A DNA stretch of 64,000 nucleotides from Acidobacteriota bacterium (GCA_003577145.1 QEUP01000001.1:186001-250000), one strand, 5' to 3'. Shown: positions 24,658 through 33,398, counted from the stretch's first letter. Translations and numbers: made by a program. The notes: generated by a model not told the origin, from the sequence alone.

Positions 24658-24731
24658 GGCGGCGTGGCCGAGTGGTTAGGCAGAGGCCTGCAAAGCCTTG
24701 TACACCGGTTCGATTCCGGTCGCCGCCTCCA
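24658..24731 (+). tRNA. tRNA-Cys(GCA)
   Basis: Acceptor GGCGGCG/CGCCGCC with U discriminator and encoded CCA, anticodon loop CTGCAAA (anticodon GCA) on a GGC/GCC-containing stem, and T arm GGTTCGATTCC. U73 and the GCA anticodon are cysteine identity elements. Confidence 0.96.
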
Positions 24732-24784
24732 CGGAGGGCCGGGTGCCATGGGGCATCCGGCCCTCGGGGTCTACGGCGAAGACC

Positions 24785-25345
24785 TCATTGCCGGATGGCG
24801 GAGACCTCGAGTTCGAGGGTGACCTTCTCACTGACGAGGACTCCACCGGCCTCGAGGGCGGCGTTCCAGTTCACACCCCAGTCCTTGCGGTTGAGCACGG
24901 TCTTGCCCTCGAAGCCGATCCGCTGGTTGCCGTAAGGGTCGACAGCGGTCCCGGTGAACTCGAAGTCGACGGTGACGGGCTTGGTGACACCTTTGATCGT
25001 CAAGTCACCCGTCACCTTGTACTCGTCGTCACCGTTGGCCTCCACAGCGGTCGACACGAAGCTGATCGTCGGGTAGGTGGCCATGTCGAAGAAGTCGTTG
25101 CTGCGGAGGTGGTCGTCGCGATCGGAGTTGCGGGTGTCGATGCTGGCGGCCTCGATGGAGATCCGCAGGTACGAGGCGGCGGGGTTCTCGGCGTCGAAGT
25201 AGCCCGAACCCTCGAAGTCGTTGAACGACCCGCGGACCTTGGTGACCATGGCGTGGCGAGCCACGAAGCCGATGCGGCTGTGGCTCGGGTCGATCTCGTA
25301 GGTGCCGGTGGCGGTGCCGGTGGCGGCGCTGATGCCGGTGCTCAT
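24785..25345 (-). CDS. YceI family lipid-binding protein
   Basis: This 186-residue protein has the complete YceI pattern: YEIDPSHSRIGFVARHAMVTKVRG, a SFNDFEG segment, DDHLRSNDFFDM with TYPTISF, the GDLTIKGVTKPV repeat strand and NRKDWGVNW near the end. It forms a lipocalin-like beta barrel that binds isoprenoid-type lipids. There is no signal peptide, so it acts in the cytoplasm. It is divergent from a MarR regulator across a palindrome that both probably share. Confidence 0.93.
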   Translation of the reverse strand: MSTGISAATGTATGTYEIDPSHSRIGFVARHAMVTKVRGSFNDFEGSGYFDAENPAASYLRISIEAASIDTRNSDRDDHLRSNDFFDMATYPTISFVSTAVEANGDDEYKVTGDLTIKGVTKPVTVDFEFTGTAVDPYGNQRIGFEGKTVLNRKDWGVNWNAALEAGGVLVSEKVTLELEVSAIRQ

Positions 25346-25361
25346 CGGAAGCTCCTCCTGG

Positions 25362-25400
25362 TAGTTGACATATCTCCTAATATAGAGGACGTGTCAACTA
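25362..25400. promoter_or_regulatory. MarR-type operator between yceI-like and marR genes
   Basis: TAGTTGACA (25362-25370) and TGTCAACTA (25392-25400) are perfect 9-bp arms with a 21-bp spacer. Each arm contains a TTGACA -35 hexamer, one facing each gene, in a local AT-rich stretch, so a bound dimer would block both promoters. Confidence 0.8.
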
Positions 25401-25422
25401 TATTCAATAGTAAGGTCGGAGC

Positions 25423-25974
25423 ATGACCGGGGCCCGCTGGCTGAGCGAGACCGAGGAGCGGGCGTGGCGTGCCTTGCAGTTCATGCACATGCGTCTCGAA
25501 GGAGAGCTCGCCCGCCAGCTGAGCGTCGACTCCAACCTCTCCTACCCCGACTACCAGGTTCTGGTCGCTCTCACCGATCGCGCCGAGGGGAGGATGCGGG
25601 TCGTCGAGCTCGCCGGCGTCTTGAGCTGGGAGAAGAGCCGGCTCTCACATCACATCGCCCGCATGATGGCCCGAGGGCTGGTGCAGAAGGAGAAGTGCGA
25701 CTCAGACAGGCGGGGCGCCTTCGTGGTGGTCACCGAGCAGGGTCGCAACGAGATCGAAGCCGCTGCGCCGGGCCATGTCGGCGCCGTGAGGCGCTTGTTC
25801 GTAGACCGCCTCACGCCCCGCCAGCTCATGGCCGTCGGAGAGGCTGCCGAGGCTGTGCTCGCCGGCTTCGACGAGGCGAGCCGGGGTCCTTCGACAAGCA
25901 CCGAGGGAGGGGGATCCGGTCCTGGTCAGGCGCCCATCAACTCGCCGACGCCATCCCCGGGTCGGGGCGTTTGA
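25423..25974 (+). CDS. MarR family transcriptional regulator
   Basis: This 183-residue winged-helix protein has the MarR core: LSYPDYQVLVALTD, MRVVELAGVLSWEKSRLSHHIARMMARGLVQKEKCDSDRRGAFVVVTEQG, with the DxRG-type wing (DSDRRG). It resembles regulators of the organic-hydroperoxide or phenolic type, without an obvious sensing cysteine at the N-terminus. The last 30 residues are low-complexity. It probably represses itself and the divergent YceI gene through the dyad at 25362-25400. Confidence 0.9.
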   Translation: MTGARWLSETEERAWRALQFMHMRLEGELARQLSVDSNLSYPDYQVLVALTDRAEGRMRVVELAGVLSWEKSRLSHHIARMMARGLVQKEKCDSDRRGAFVVVTEQGRNEIEAAAPGHVGAVRRLFVDRLTPRQLMAVGEAAEAVLAGFDEASRGPSTSTEGGGSGPGQAPINSPTPSPGRGV

Positions 25975-26000
25975 AGCGAAGCCGAATCCCCCGGGCCCGT

Positions 26001-26372
26001 TCAATCCAGAGTGGCGGCCGCCCGGAACCCCACGATCGCCGAGCCCACGCCCATCGCCAACAGCCCTATCCGTGAGCGCCACGGCAGGTCGCCGAAGGTG
26101 AGGATGGTCATGGCCGCGTCCCCGAGGTCGGCCATGGCGCCGACCTGTACCCACGACGCCGCTGCCTGGTTGTTGTCGAGCGCGTCGATGGCACCGAAGC
26201 CCAGCAGCAGGTCGCGTATGCCGAGCGCACGTACGAACCACGACAGGCCGGGGCTCGGTTCGGTCCTGTCACCCAGGACGAGCCGGGCTCCGAATCGCGG
26301 CGCCAGGGCGAGCGTCGACCCCGCGACTACCCGTGCGGCGGCCTGGGTGCGTGCAAGCTGCCTTTGGTCCAT
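26001..26372 (-). CDS. small membrane protein
   Basis: From the ATG at 26372 (GAGGA 7 nt upstream) it is 123 residues with three or four hydrophobic segments and the phrase FVRALGIRDLLLGFGAIDAL. I recall that phrase from actinobacterial membrane proteins of the DUF4267-like kind. No function is known. Confidence 0.6.
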   Translation of the reverse strand: MDQRQLARTQAAARVVAGSTLALAPRFGARLVLGDRTEPSPGLSWFVRALGIRDLLLGFGAIDALDNNQAAASWVQVGAMADLGDAAMTILTFGDLPWRSRIGLLAMGVGSAIVGFRAAATLD

Positions 26373-26518
26373 CAACAGATCCTCGCGCGAACAGGCGCGG
26401 TCGGTCAGGGGGTGAGCGCGGGCGCCGGCGGTCGCCGAGTGAGGGCCAGGAGTCGAAATGATGGAATTGTCCGGCCGGAGCGGCCATTCTTTGGGCGGAT
26501 CAGTGAGGGGAGGCACCT

Positions 26519-27265
26519 GTGTCCCAAGCAACCATCTGCCAATCCTGTGGCACGGCACTGCCGCCGGGCGCCAAGTTCTGCACCACGTGCGGGGCGGCGG
26601 TAGCGGCGACTCCGGGCAGCAAAGCGGCGCCGACACCGCCGCCGGAGGGGACCGCCGCACCGCCTCACACTGCGGAGAGCGCACCTTTCGACCCGGTCGC
26701 GGGCAAGGCTTCGCCCTCGGTGCCGCCGCCCACGCCGTCGTCGTGGCAGTCTCCGGGGGTGGCCATGTCTCCCACGCAGGTCCAACCGCCGCCTGGCTAC
26801 ACCGGGGGTGCCCCGATCGGGGGCATGCCCCCTCCGCTGGCCCAAGCGGCACCGTCGCGCGCGGGCAGCTCTCGCAACACGCTTGCCGGCTTGTTGGTGC
26901 TGCTGGGAGCGGCGGTGGTCGCGGTCGGTTCGTTCCTGACCTGGGTGGAGGTCAACCGAGGCGCAGGAGTGGAGACCGGAACGGGCTGGGACACCGTCAA
27001 CGGCGAGATGGGCGACGGCCCGCTCGTCGTCGGTGTCGCTGTCATCGCCGCTGCGCTGGGCGGCGTGATGCTGAGCGGCCAGCGATCCATGGTCATCAAG
27101 CTGCTCGCGCTGGTCGCTTCTCTGGCGGCTCTCGGTATCACCATCTACGAGCTGCTCGACGTGTCACGCGCCGAGTTCCCCGCCAACGCCGGGATCGGCC
27201 TGTGGCTCATGCTCGGCGGGTCGATCGCCGCGGTCGTGGGTTCGCTGCTGGGCGAGACCCGCTGA
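26519..27265 (+). CDS. zinc-ribbon membrane protein
   Basis: The N-terminal zinc ribbon (CQSCGTALPPGAKFCTTCG, four Cys) is followed by a Pro/Ala-rich linker of about 90 residues and a C-terminal domain with four hydrophobic helices (LAGLLVLLGAAVVAVGSFLTW, LVVGVAVIAAALGGVML, VIKLLALVASLAALGITIY, IGLWLMLGGSIAAVVGSLL). It begins at a GTG with GGGGAGG 5 nt upstream. The architecture of a cytoplasmic zinc ribbon on a four-helix membrane unit is common in actinobacteria but undefined in role. Confidence 0.7.
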   Translation: MSQATICQSCGTALPPGAKFCTTCGAAVAATPGSKAAPTPPPEGTAAPPHTAESAPFDPVAGKASPSVPPPTPSSWQSPGVAMSPTQVQPPPGYTGGAPIGGMPPPLAQAAPSRAGSSRNTLAGLLVLLGAAVVAVGSFLTWVEVNRGAGVETGTGWDTVNGEMGDGPLVVGVAVIAAALGGVMLSGQRSMVIKLLALVASLAALGITIYELLDVSRAEFPANAGIGLWLMLGGSIAAVVGSLLGETR

Positions 27266-27280
27266 TACCTCGACTCAGCG

Positions 27281-28432
27281 CTAGGGGGAGAGCTCGTGTT
27301 CGAGCGCGTCGATGAACGCATCCACCTCGTCGACTTCGTTGTAGGCGTGAGGTGAGACGCGCAGGCCCCCGGCCCGAGCCGAGCAGACGAAGCCGCTTTC
27401 CTCGAGGCGATCTCTGGTAGCGGCAGGGTCACGGTCACCTATCAAGAAGGTGACGATCCCCGAGCGTCCCTCTGGTGACCGGTCTGACACGACTTCCAGG
27501 CCGATGCCGCGCAGCCGCTCCACCAGGTGATCGCAGAGCCGGCTGATGTGGTGCCAGATGCTGTCCATGCCGGCCGTCTCGAGCAGCCGGAGTGAGGCAC
27601 CGAGTCCTGCCAGGCCCAAGGCGTTGGGTGTACCACCCTCGAAACGCCTGGCGCTGTCGTCGTGGATGAGCTCGAGGTTGTCCCATTCCTTGCGGTGCAG
27701 TACCGACGCCCAGCCCGGCTCCAGTGGCCGCAGCAGATCGCGACGCTCCTGCCTCACGTAGAACAGCCCTATCCCCTCCGGCCCGAGCAGCCACTTGTGG
27801 GCGTCGGCTACGGCGAAGTCGACTCCCCACTGCTCCAACTCGGCGGGTAGGGCACCAAGGCCCTGGATGACGTCGGCGCACAACAGGGTGTTGTTGTCCC
27901 GGCACAACTCGGCCAGTGCCGCCAGATCCGTGCGCCAGCCTCGCCCGAACTGCACCCAGCTGCAAGCGACGAGGCGGGGCCGGGACGCGGCGATGGCGTC
28001 CCGGAACGAGTCGAGGGGCAGGCGGCCTTCGGGTCCGAGGGGTGCAACCCGTACGACGCGCACACCGAGGCCGTCCAGCGCCAGCCAGGGGTACAGCGTC
28101 GAGGGGAACTCGAGGTCGGGAACGACCACGACATCGCCCGGCGACCAGTCGAGGCCGTTGGCCACGAAGCCCAGCCCCTCGGTGGTGTTCTTGACGAAGG
28201 CGATGTCGGTGCTGGGGACGCCCATCAGCTTCGCCCCGAGCCCGCGAATCGTCTCGTGCTCCTCGTCTCGCTCATCGAGGCCGACGGTGCCCTTGTCGCG
28301 TGCCCGAGCGGCCTCGGCAGCGACGGCAGCGACCGTGACCGCCGGGAGTGGCGCCACCCCGGCGTGATTCAGGTACGCGTAGCGCTGCGTGACGGGGAAC
28401 TGCTCGCGGGGAATTGGTGGGGACACCTCCAC
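27281..28432 (-). CDS. class V aminotransferase (cysteine desulfurase / epimerase-like)
   Basis: This 383-residue PLP enzyme has YLNHAGVAPLP at the N-terminus, the Schiff-base lysine in VADAHKWLLGPEG, RFEGGTPNALGLAGL and a C-terminal LRVSPHAYN segment. The AHKW context and the absence of a mobile-loop cysteine point to the isopenicillin-N-epimerase-like or kynureninase-like group rather than an IscS-type desulfurase. The substrate is unknown. It converges on the zinc-ribbon gene 16 nt away. Confidence 0.85.
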   Translation of the reverse strand: MEVSPPIPREQFPVTQRYAYLNHAGVAPLPAVTVAAVAAEAARARDKGTVGLDERDEEHETIRGLGAKLMGVPSTDIAFVKNTTEGLGFVANGLDWSPGDVVVVPDLEFPSTLYPWLALDGLGVRVVRVAPLGPEGRLPLDSFRDAIAASRPRLVACSWVQFGRGWRTDLAALAELCRDNNTLLCADVIQGLGALPAELEQWGVDFAVADAHKWLLGPEGIGLFYVRQERRDLLRPLEPGWASVLHRKEWDNLELIHDDSARRFEGGTPNALGLAGLGASLRLLETAGMDSIWHHISRLCDHLVERLRGIGLEVVSDRSPEGRSGIVTFLIGDRDPAATRDRLEESGFVCSARAGGLRVSPHAYNEVDEVDAFIDALEHELSP

Positions 28433-28512
28433 ATGTTGGCCGATGAGGACGTTCTTGGCAGCGACAGCGGCGCCGGGCTCATACTGCTCACCTGCTATGT
28501 TCGGATGTCCAG

Positions 28513-28589
28513 GGGCCGTTGGCGCAGTTGGCTAGCGCACCTCCATGACGCGGAGGGGGTCACAGGTTCGAGTCCTGTACGGCCCACCA
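28513..28589 (+). tRNA. tRNA-Val(GAC)
   Basis: Acceptor GGGCCGT/ACGGCCC, A discriminator and encoded CCA. The D arm contains GGCGCAGTTGGCTAGCGC. The anticodon stem CCTCC/GGAGG carries loop ATGACGC (anticodon GAC), and the T arm is CAGGTTCGAGTCCTG. Confidence 0.96.
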
Positions 28590-28718
28590 GGACGTCTTCA
28601 CCGAAGTTCCCCGGTTGGTTCACCGAAGTGGCGGCCGTGGTCTTCGGGGCGGGCGTCTCGTATTGTCGCGTGAGGGTGGGACGGTGGCGGCCGCCGCGGG
28701 GCGCGCGCCGCCAACGGC

Positions 28719-28931
28719 TTGTGCGCTGGCTGGGGTGGGTGCCGGGGTCAGGGCGGTGATGCGGTCGAGCTGGCCGAGCTGATCGGCAAGTCCCAGTCTG
28801 CGATCTCCCAGATCGAGAGCGGTGAGATCGGGCTCTCCCTCGACGTGTTGCGCCAGATCGTCGCCCAGCTCGGCGGGGAGGTCGAGGTGACCGCTGTGTT
28901 CAAGAACCGCCGCGTCACGCTCGACGCATGA
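28719..28931 (+). pseudogene. Xre-type HTH regulator fragment
   Basis: The frame reads ELAELIGKSQSAISQIESGEIGLSLDVLRQIVAQLGGEVEVTAVF, helices 2-5 of a Cro/C1 HTH with its tail. The first helix and a proper start are replaced by low-complexity sequence. Proteins like this are often HigA-type antitoxins. The loss of the N-terminus next to a tRNA suggests remains of an integrated element. Confidence 0.6.
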
Positions 28932-29261
28932 CAGGCATCCCGGCCGGGAGGTCTTGGCGTCGTCACCCACGGTTTCAACCCGACGAGGGCCCAGGAGGGT
29001 CTCTGCGGCAAACCCGAAGGTCATCCGCCCGGAACTCACCCCGAGGTACCGGGCACCCGCGCGCTGCGCGGGTGTAGCGAACCGCGACCCCCGTTCTCGC
29101 CGTGTCGGGGCGCCGCCCCCCAGCACGGAGGTCTTCTACACTTCTCTACTCCGCGGGCTGTGATCCTGTGATCTAGATGTTGACTGACCGGTACGCCATA
29201 TCCGAAAAGTGCCTGCTCGGTGGTGCTATCGGGTTACGGATTGCGAGTAATGGGATGTGAA

Positions 29262-29312
29262 TCGTCGGCTCATGACCCGAAGGTCGCGGGTTCAATCCCG
29301 CCCCCGCCACCA
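29262..29312 (+). pseudogene. tRNA-fMet 3' half remnant
   Basis: The sequence CTCATGACCCGAAGG then GTCGCGGGTTC, AATCCCGCCCCCGC and ACCA matches the anticodon-to-CCA part of an actinobacterial initiator tRNA. One or two bases are missing in the anticodon stem and T loop. No matching 5' half precedes it. Such 3' tRNA pieces are typically left as attachment sites by integrative elements. Confidence 0.7.
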
Positions 29313-29359
29313 CCAGATCACCCGGAGCAGGTGGGAGATGGGAGCAAGCGGAGGCGCCT

Positions 29360-29926
29360 TCAGCTCCTGGGTACTCGGTACCGGCTCTGCACCAGGCCGT
29401 TGTCGAACGAGGTCGTCTCCAGGTGTTCGAGCCGCACGTCACCGGTCAGCTCCCCGAACAGCGCTATCCCGGTGCCGATGAGGACGGGAACCTTTGTGAT
29501 GGTCAGCTCATCGACGAGGCCGGCTCGCAGGAAGCTCTGGATCGTCTGGCCGCCGTCCACGTAGACGCGCTCGACACCCCGTGCGGCGAGGTCGATGAGA
29601 ACCTCTGCGGGTCCGAGCCCGGTTGGCTCGACCAGATCCGCCAATCCGGGGGGTGCCACGAAGGCCCTGCTGGTCATCACCAGCACGAGCTTGTCACCAT
29701 AGGGCCACTCGACACCTGATTCGATGACCCAGTCGAAGGTGTTGCGGCCCATGACCAAGGCGTCGACCGAGGCGAGGAAATCGGCGAAGCCGTAGTCCTC
29801 GTCGAGCGGCTCGGCGGAGTCGAGGAAGTCGACCTCGCCCGCGGGTCGGGCGATGAAGCCATCGACGGAGGTGCCGACGTAGACCGACGTGGCCAGCCGT
29901 CTCGCTTCGAGCCGGTCTTCGCTCAT
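29360..29926 (-). CDS. RibD C-terminal / dihydrofolate-reductase-like protein
   Basis: This 188-residue protein begins VYVGTSVDGFIARPAGEVDFL. It contains ALVMGRNTFDWV, KLVLVMTSRAF, GVERVYVDGGQTIQSFLRAGLVDELTI and LPVLIGTG-like KVPVLIGTGIALF, the hallmarks of the YyaP/RibD-C group of NADPH-dependent reductases. Its role in actinobacteria is mostly unassigned. A folate or flavin-precursor reductase is possible, but gene context gives no help. Confidence 0.87.
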   Translation of the reverse strand: MSEDRLEARRLATSVYVGTSVDGFIARPAGEVDFLDSAEPLDEDYGFADFLASVDALVMGRNTFDWVIESGVEWPYGDKLVLVMTSRAFVAPPGLADLVEPTGLGPAEVLIDLAARGVERVYVDGGQTIQSFLRAGLVDELTITKVPVLIGTGIALFGELTGDVRLEHLETTSFDNGLVQSRYRVPRS

Positions 29927-30151
29927 GGGGAGGCGCCAGAGCTGTAGATCAGGTGGTCGTGGGCGCCTTCAAGCGATGATCCCGTAGAGTTGGTGGGCTG
30001 CGCCTGCAACCCCGCACCAGCGCGACGCCGTTGTGCCATTGTCCAGAAGACCCCCCTTGGGAACGGCTCGCACATGATGTCTCATGGGGGCGAGGCTCTG
30101 CCACAGCGCCACGATTCCCGGCCGAGGACGAACACGCAATAGCGTCCCTCC

Positions 30152-31177
30152 ATGCCTTCCACCGAAGATCGCCCCGCCTACTGGACCTTCGTTCCGGCCC
30201 TACCGGCACCCTTCCTGAAGATGTTCGTGCAACAGGCGGAGGAGGGCGGCTTCACCGGGCTGTTCGCACCCCAGGTGCACGGTGCACCGTTCGCGACGCT
30301 GGGTGCCGCCGCGATGGCCAGCGAGTCGATGCAGGTCGCCTCCGGCATCGCCATCGCCGCGGTTCGCAGCCCGTTCGAGACCGCGATGACGGCCATGGAC
30401 CTGGATCGCATCTCGATGGGCCGCTTCAGCCTGGGGCTCGGTGCCAGCGTCCACAACTGGACCGGCGGGTTCCACGGCGTCCCCAAGCGCAAGCCCCTCA
30501 CCGATCTGCGCGAGACCGTCGCCGCCATCCGCTACATCGTGGCCAACGCCCACAAGGGCCTTGAGCCGTTCGAGGGTGAGTACTACCGGGCGGACTTCGT
30601 CGACTTCCAGCCGACGCCACCGCCTGTCCGCGAGGAGATCCCGATCTGGATCGCCGCCATGCAACGCAAGTCGGTGTCTCTGGCAGGCGAGGTGGCTGAC
30701 GGGCTGATGGGCCACCCCATGTGGTCCCGCCACTGGGCCGAGGACCGCGTACGCGAGGAGTTGGCCGACGCACTCAGGGCGTCGGGCCGCCAGAGGAGCG
30801 ACTTCACCGTCCATCTCTGGCCCTGGACGCTGATCACCGACGACCTCGCCCAGGGCATCGAGGATTCGAGGCCGAGCATCGGCTTCTACGCCGGCATCGA
30901 CCAGTACGAGCCGTACTTCGAGGAGCACGGCTTCGGCAAGGAGGCGAAGGCTTGCCAGGAGAGGATCCACGAGGCTGACCTGGCGGGCGCCGCCGAGTGT
31001 GTGACCGAGGAGATGGTGCGCACCTTCGTGCTGCTGGGTTCGGCCGAGGAGGTGCAGCGAAGGATCGAAGCGCTGTGGGATATCGCCGATGCCCTCTGTC
31101 CTGTGCCGCCTGCCTACGGGCTTCCCCCCGACCGGTTGATGACCTATTCACAGCGCATCAACGAGGTCGTCAACTGA
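30152..31177 (+). CDS. LLM-class F420/flavin-dependent oxidoreductase
   Basis: This 341-residue luciferase-like TIM barrel shows EEGGFTGLFAPQV, ASGIAIAAVRSPFETAMTAMDLDRIS, RFSLGLGASVHNWTGGFHG, PIWIAAMQRKSVSLAGEVADG and VLLGSAEEVQRRIE. These are typical of coenzyme F420-dependent oxidoreductases common in actinobacteria. The natural substrate is unknown; fatty-acid or hydroxyl oxidation has been proposed for relatives. It starts at an ATG about 225 bp after the divergent reductase-like gene. Confidence 0.87.
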   Translation: MPSTEDRPAYWTFVPALPAPFLKMFVQQAEEGGFTGLFAPQVHGAPFATLGAAAMASESMQVASGIAIAAVRSPFETAMTAMDLDRISMGRFSLGLGASVHNWTGGFHGVPKRKPLTDLRETVAAIRYIVANAHKGLEPFEGEYYRADFVDFQPTPPPVREEIPIWIAAMQRKSVSLAGEVADGLMGHPMWSRHWAEDRVREELADALRASGRQRSDFTVHLWPWTLITDDLAQGIEDSRPSIGFYAGIDQYEPYFEEHGFGKEAKACQERIHEADLAGAAECVTEEMVRTFVLLGSAEEVQRRIEALWDIADALCPVPPAYGLPPDRLMTYSQRINEVVN

Positions 31178-31206
31178 TGTCATGGTCCTGCGCCAAAGGG
31201 GCCTGG

Positions 31207-32100
31207 TCACCGGGGCGGCGGCGGTACTCCCATGGGGTTCGGGTAGGGAACGGCGCCGGCTTCGACCAACCGTGAGGTTGCCGGTCCGAGCAGCCTCATC
31301 AGCTCGGCCAGCCCGTCCGGTCCGAGCCTGGCGAGGGGCTCCTCCGCGAGGCGATCGGTTTCCCCCTCTATCCCCAGCCAGATCTCACGGCCTTGCGCGG
31401 AGAGGCCGCCTCCTTCCAGCCACCCCCGTTCACGCAAGCGATCCGTGGCGGCGATCCAGTCCTGGTCGTTCCAGCCCCGGTAGGGCTTGATCGTCTCCGG
31501 CGCCAGGCCGCTGTGGGCAATACGGCAGACGTGGGCCTCACAGGGGCCGACGCCGGCCACCGTCAGCGCCGCCACGTGTCCGTCCCCTCGGTGCTCCCTG
31601 AGCAGGGTGGCGAAGTGCCACAGAGCGAGATGAGGCTCCTCCGGCCAGGGCAAGCGAGCGTTCGCGGCATAGATCGGCCGCCCTCCGGGAGAGGAGTTCG
31701 TGATGGCTTGCCTTCCCAGAGCGGCAGCCCCTGCGAAGGCTGTGCCGTCGAGATCTTCGGCGAACAGGCGCCTGAGTGCCAGATCGACCCCGGTGAGCCG
31801 CGCTCGCAGCGCTTCGTCGGGGGTGGCTGTCGACCAGATGGCCGGGAGCGCACGCGCGACGAAATCGGGATGGAATCCGAAGAAGCAGGCGGTGACCACA
31901 CCGGGTCCCACCTCCCCCAGAGGCGCTGCTCGGCCGGCGAAGTAGCCTCGCCAGAACCCTCGCAGACCGATGGCCTCGAAGGCCTGGTGCGCCTCGGGCG
32001 CGAAATAGGTGAGCGCGTGGTACGGCTCGACCAGGCTCCAGACGAGACGTGCCCGAGAGATCATCGAGACCTTACGGGACCCACTCGTCGGCCGGCTCAT
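31207..32100 (-). CDS. SCO6745 family protein (winged-helix-like)
   Basis: This 297-residue protein reads LVWSLVEPYHALTYFAPEAHQAFEAIGLRGFWRGYFAGRAAPLG, then VVTACFFGFHPDFVARALPAIW and a C-terminal winged-helix-like part (DRLRERGWLEGGGLSAQGREIWLGIEGETDRLA). This matches the SCO6745/HTH family widespread in actinobacteria, which has no firm function. A start a few codons later (about 32064) is possible. It is convergent with the LLM gene. Confidence 0.8.
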   Translation of the reverse strand: MSRPTSGSRKVSMISRARLVWSLVEPYHALTYFAPEAHQAFEAIGLRGFWRGYFAGRAAPLGEVGPGVVTACFFGFHPDFVARALPAIWSTATPDEALRARLTGVDLALRRLFAEDLDGTAFAGAAALGRQAITNSSPGGRPIYAANARLPWPEEPHLALWHFATLLREHRGDGHVAALTVAGVGPCEAHVCRIAHSGLAPETIKPYRGWNDQDWIAATDRLRERGWLEGGGLSAQGREIWLGIEGETDRLAEEPLARLGPDGLAELMRLLGPATSRLVEAGAVPYPNPMGVPPPPR

Positions 32101-32152
32101 GATCAGCCAGTGCGAGCGGCCCCTGAACGGTCATTCGAGAATCCTCACGAGC

Positions 32153-33046
32153 TCAACCGGAGTGCTCGGGGGTGAGCGAGCTCACCTCCCAGTGTCCCTC
32201 CTCGGTGTAGGTGATCTTGCCGATGGGGGAGGGGGTCACCAGGGTGATCTTCCGGGTCTGCTTCAACGGGAGTGCAGTGTCGACTGCATACCACATCTCG
32301 AACTCCTGGCGGCCCTCCTGTCCGCTCCCGGATATCTGCTGGTGCTGCTTGAAGTGATAGGCCTCGACATCCTTCCCATCGATCCTCACGGTCTCCTTGC
32401 CGACGAAGGTGGAAGGGCCATCGGTGTGGGTCTCGCCTTCGACGTCGCTGTTGGTGCCCACGCAGTCCTGATCGAAGCTCTCGCCCTCCGAGGCAGAGGG
32501 GTCGACCAGCACCGCCGACTCGCAGGTGAAGTTCGTGGTGTTGGTGAGCTTCTCCGTGACGATGTCCCACTGCTGGAAGGTCGTCGACTTCTTCTGGACC
32601 AGCTGACCGTTCTCCACGCAGTTCAGGTCCTCTTCCCAGTGCGCCGAGTTGTACTCGAGCTTGAACGTCCAGCAGTCGCTGCCGTGGTGAATGACCTCGG
32701 CGGGCATCTCAGAGCCGTCGTCTTGGGACAGCGGAGGCACGTTGATGGATTCGCTGCCCTCGCCCTGGTAGACGTAGACGCCCTCCGCCGGCCGGAGCGC
32801 TGACGAGCCGCTGTCGCCGGAGTCGGCCGCGCTGGCCTGTTCGACCTCTTTCTCGGCGTCGCCCACCGATGCCGGTCCGGGCTTGCGCAATTCGAGCAGG
32901 AGGAAGAACACACCGCCTACGACAAGGAGGACGACGAAAGCGACCAGTGGGATGAGCCACCTCTTGCGGTGGTGCTTCTCAGCGGGCTTGTCACCTGGCC
33001 CACCGGAGCTGGTGTCCAGCCCGGCCTGGTTCAGCGTGTCGGCCAT
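32153..33046 (-). CDS. membrane-anchored protein with large extracytoplasmic domain
   Basis: The start is placed at ATG 33046, with AAGGGGA about 6 nt upstream, rather than the longer frame from 33169. The protein has a short acidic head, a basic KHHRKRW stretch and one transmembrane helix (WLIPLVAFVVLLVVGGVFFLLL, about residues 30-51). An external domain of about 240 residues follows, with three or four Cys (CWTFKLEY, LNCVENG, TCESAVL, QDCVGTN) and beta-rich sequence. The repeated theme of strand-rich thioester-free segments resembles LolA/LppX-like lipid carriers, but that is only a guess. Confidence 0.65.
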   Translation of the reverse strand: MADTLNQAGLDTSSGGPGDKPAEKHHRKRWLIPLVAFVVLLVVGGVFFLLLELRKPGPASVGDAEKEVEQASAADSGDSGSSALRPAEGVYVYQGEGSESINVPPLSQDDGSEMPAEVIHHGSDCWTFKLEYNSAHWEEDLNCVENGQLVQKKSTTFQQWDIVTEKLTNTTNFTCESAVLVDPSASEGESFDQDCVGTNSDVEGETHTDGPSTFVGKETVRIDGKDVEAYHFKQHQQISGSGQEGRQEFEMWYAVDTALPLKQTRKITLVTPSPIGKITYTEEGHWEVSSLTPEHSG

Positions 33047-33331
33047 GCTCGTCCCCTTGCCCGGTGTCTTGTTGACCAGTCGGCCGGGAAGGCCCAGGCT
33101 TGAACCCATCGCAGGGTGACCGGCGCAGGGCCGATGGGGGACACCCAGGCATGGGTCCGCTGCACCCACAGGCGTCGGGGCGGGTCAGAACCGGGCCACG
33201 CCTTTGGCCGTGCGGAAGGGCTTTCCGGCTGTTCGGCGCAGGTTTCGCGACATTTTGGCTTTTTTGTCTCCACTTCTGGTGGCTCATGGGTTATAGTGTG
33301 TTCACCACACACCAACCACCAACCACCAGCT

Positions 33332-33375
33332 GCCCCGTCACCGTGCGGTAATAGGTGACGGGGCGCACCTTTTTT
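33332..33375 (+). terminator. strong intrinsic terminator, possibly ending a small RNA
   Basis: GCCCCGTCACC (33332-33342) pairs perfectly over 11 bp with GGTGACGGGGC (33354-33364) and is followed by GCACC and six T. Only plus-strand transcription would use it, yet the genes on both sides are on the minus strand. A short plus-strand transcript must therefore begin in the 33050-33300 gap, where a TATAGT -10-like box (33292-33297) and ACCA-rich repeats lie. Confidence 0.8.
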
Positions 33376-33398
33376 GCGATGGTGCCGGGGGCAACGCC

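Noticed and set aside
33332-33375. Terminator of the minus-strand zinc-ribbon gene
   Set aside because: The T run is on the plus strand; on the minus strand the hairpin is not followed by T residues.
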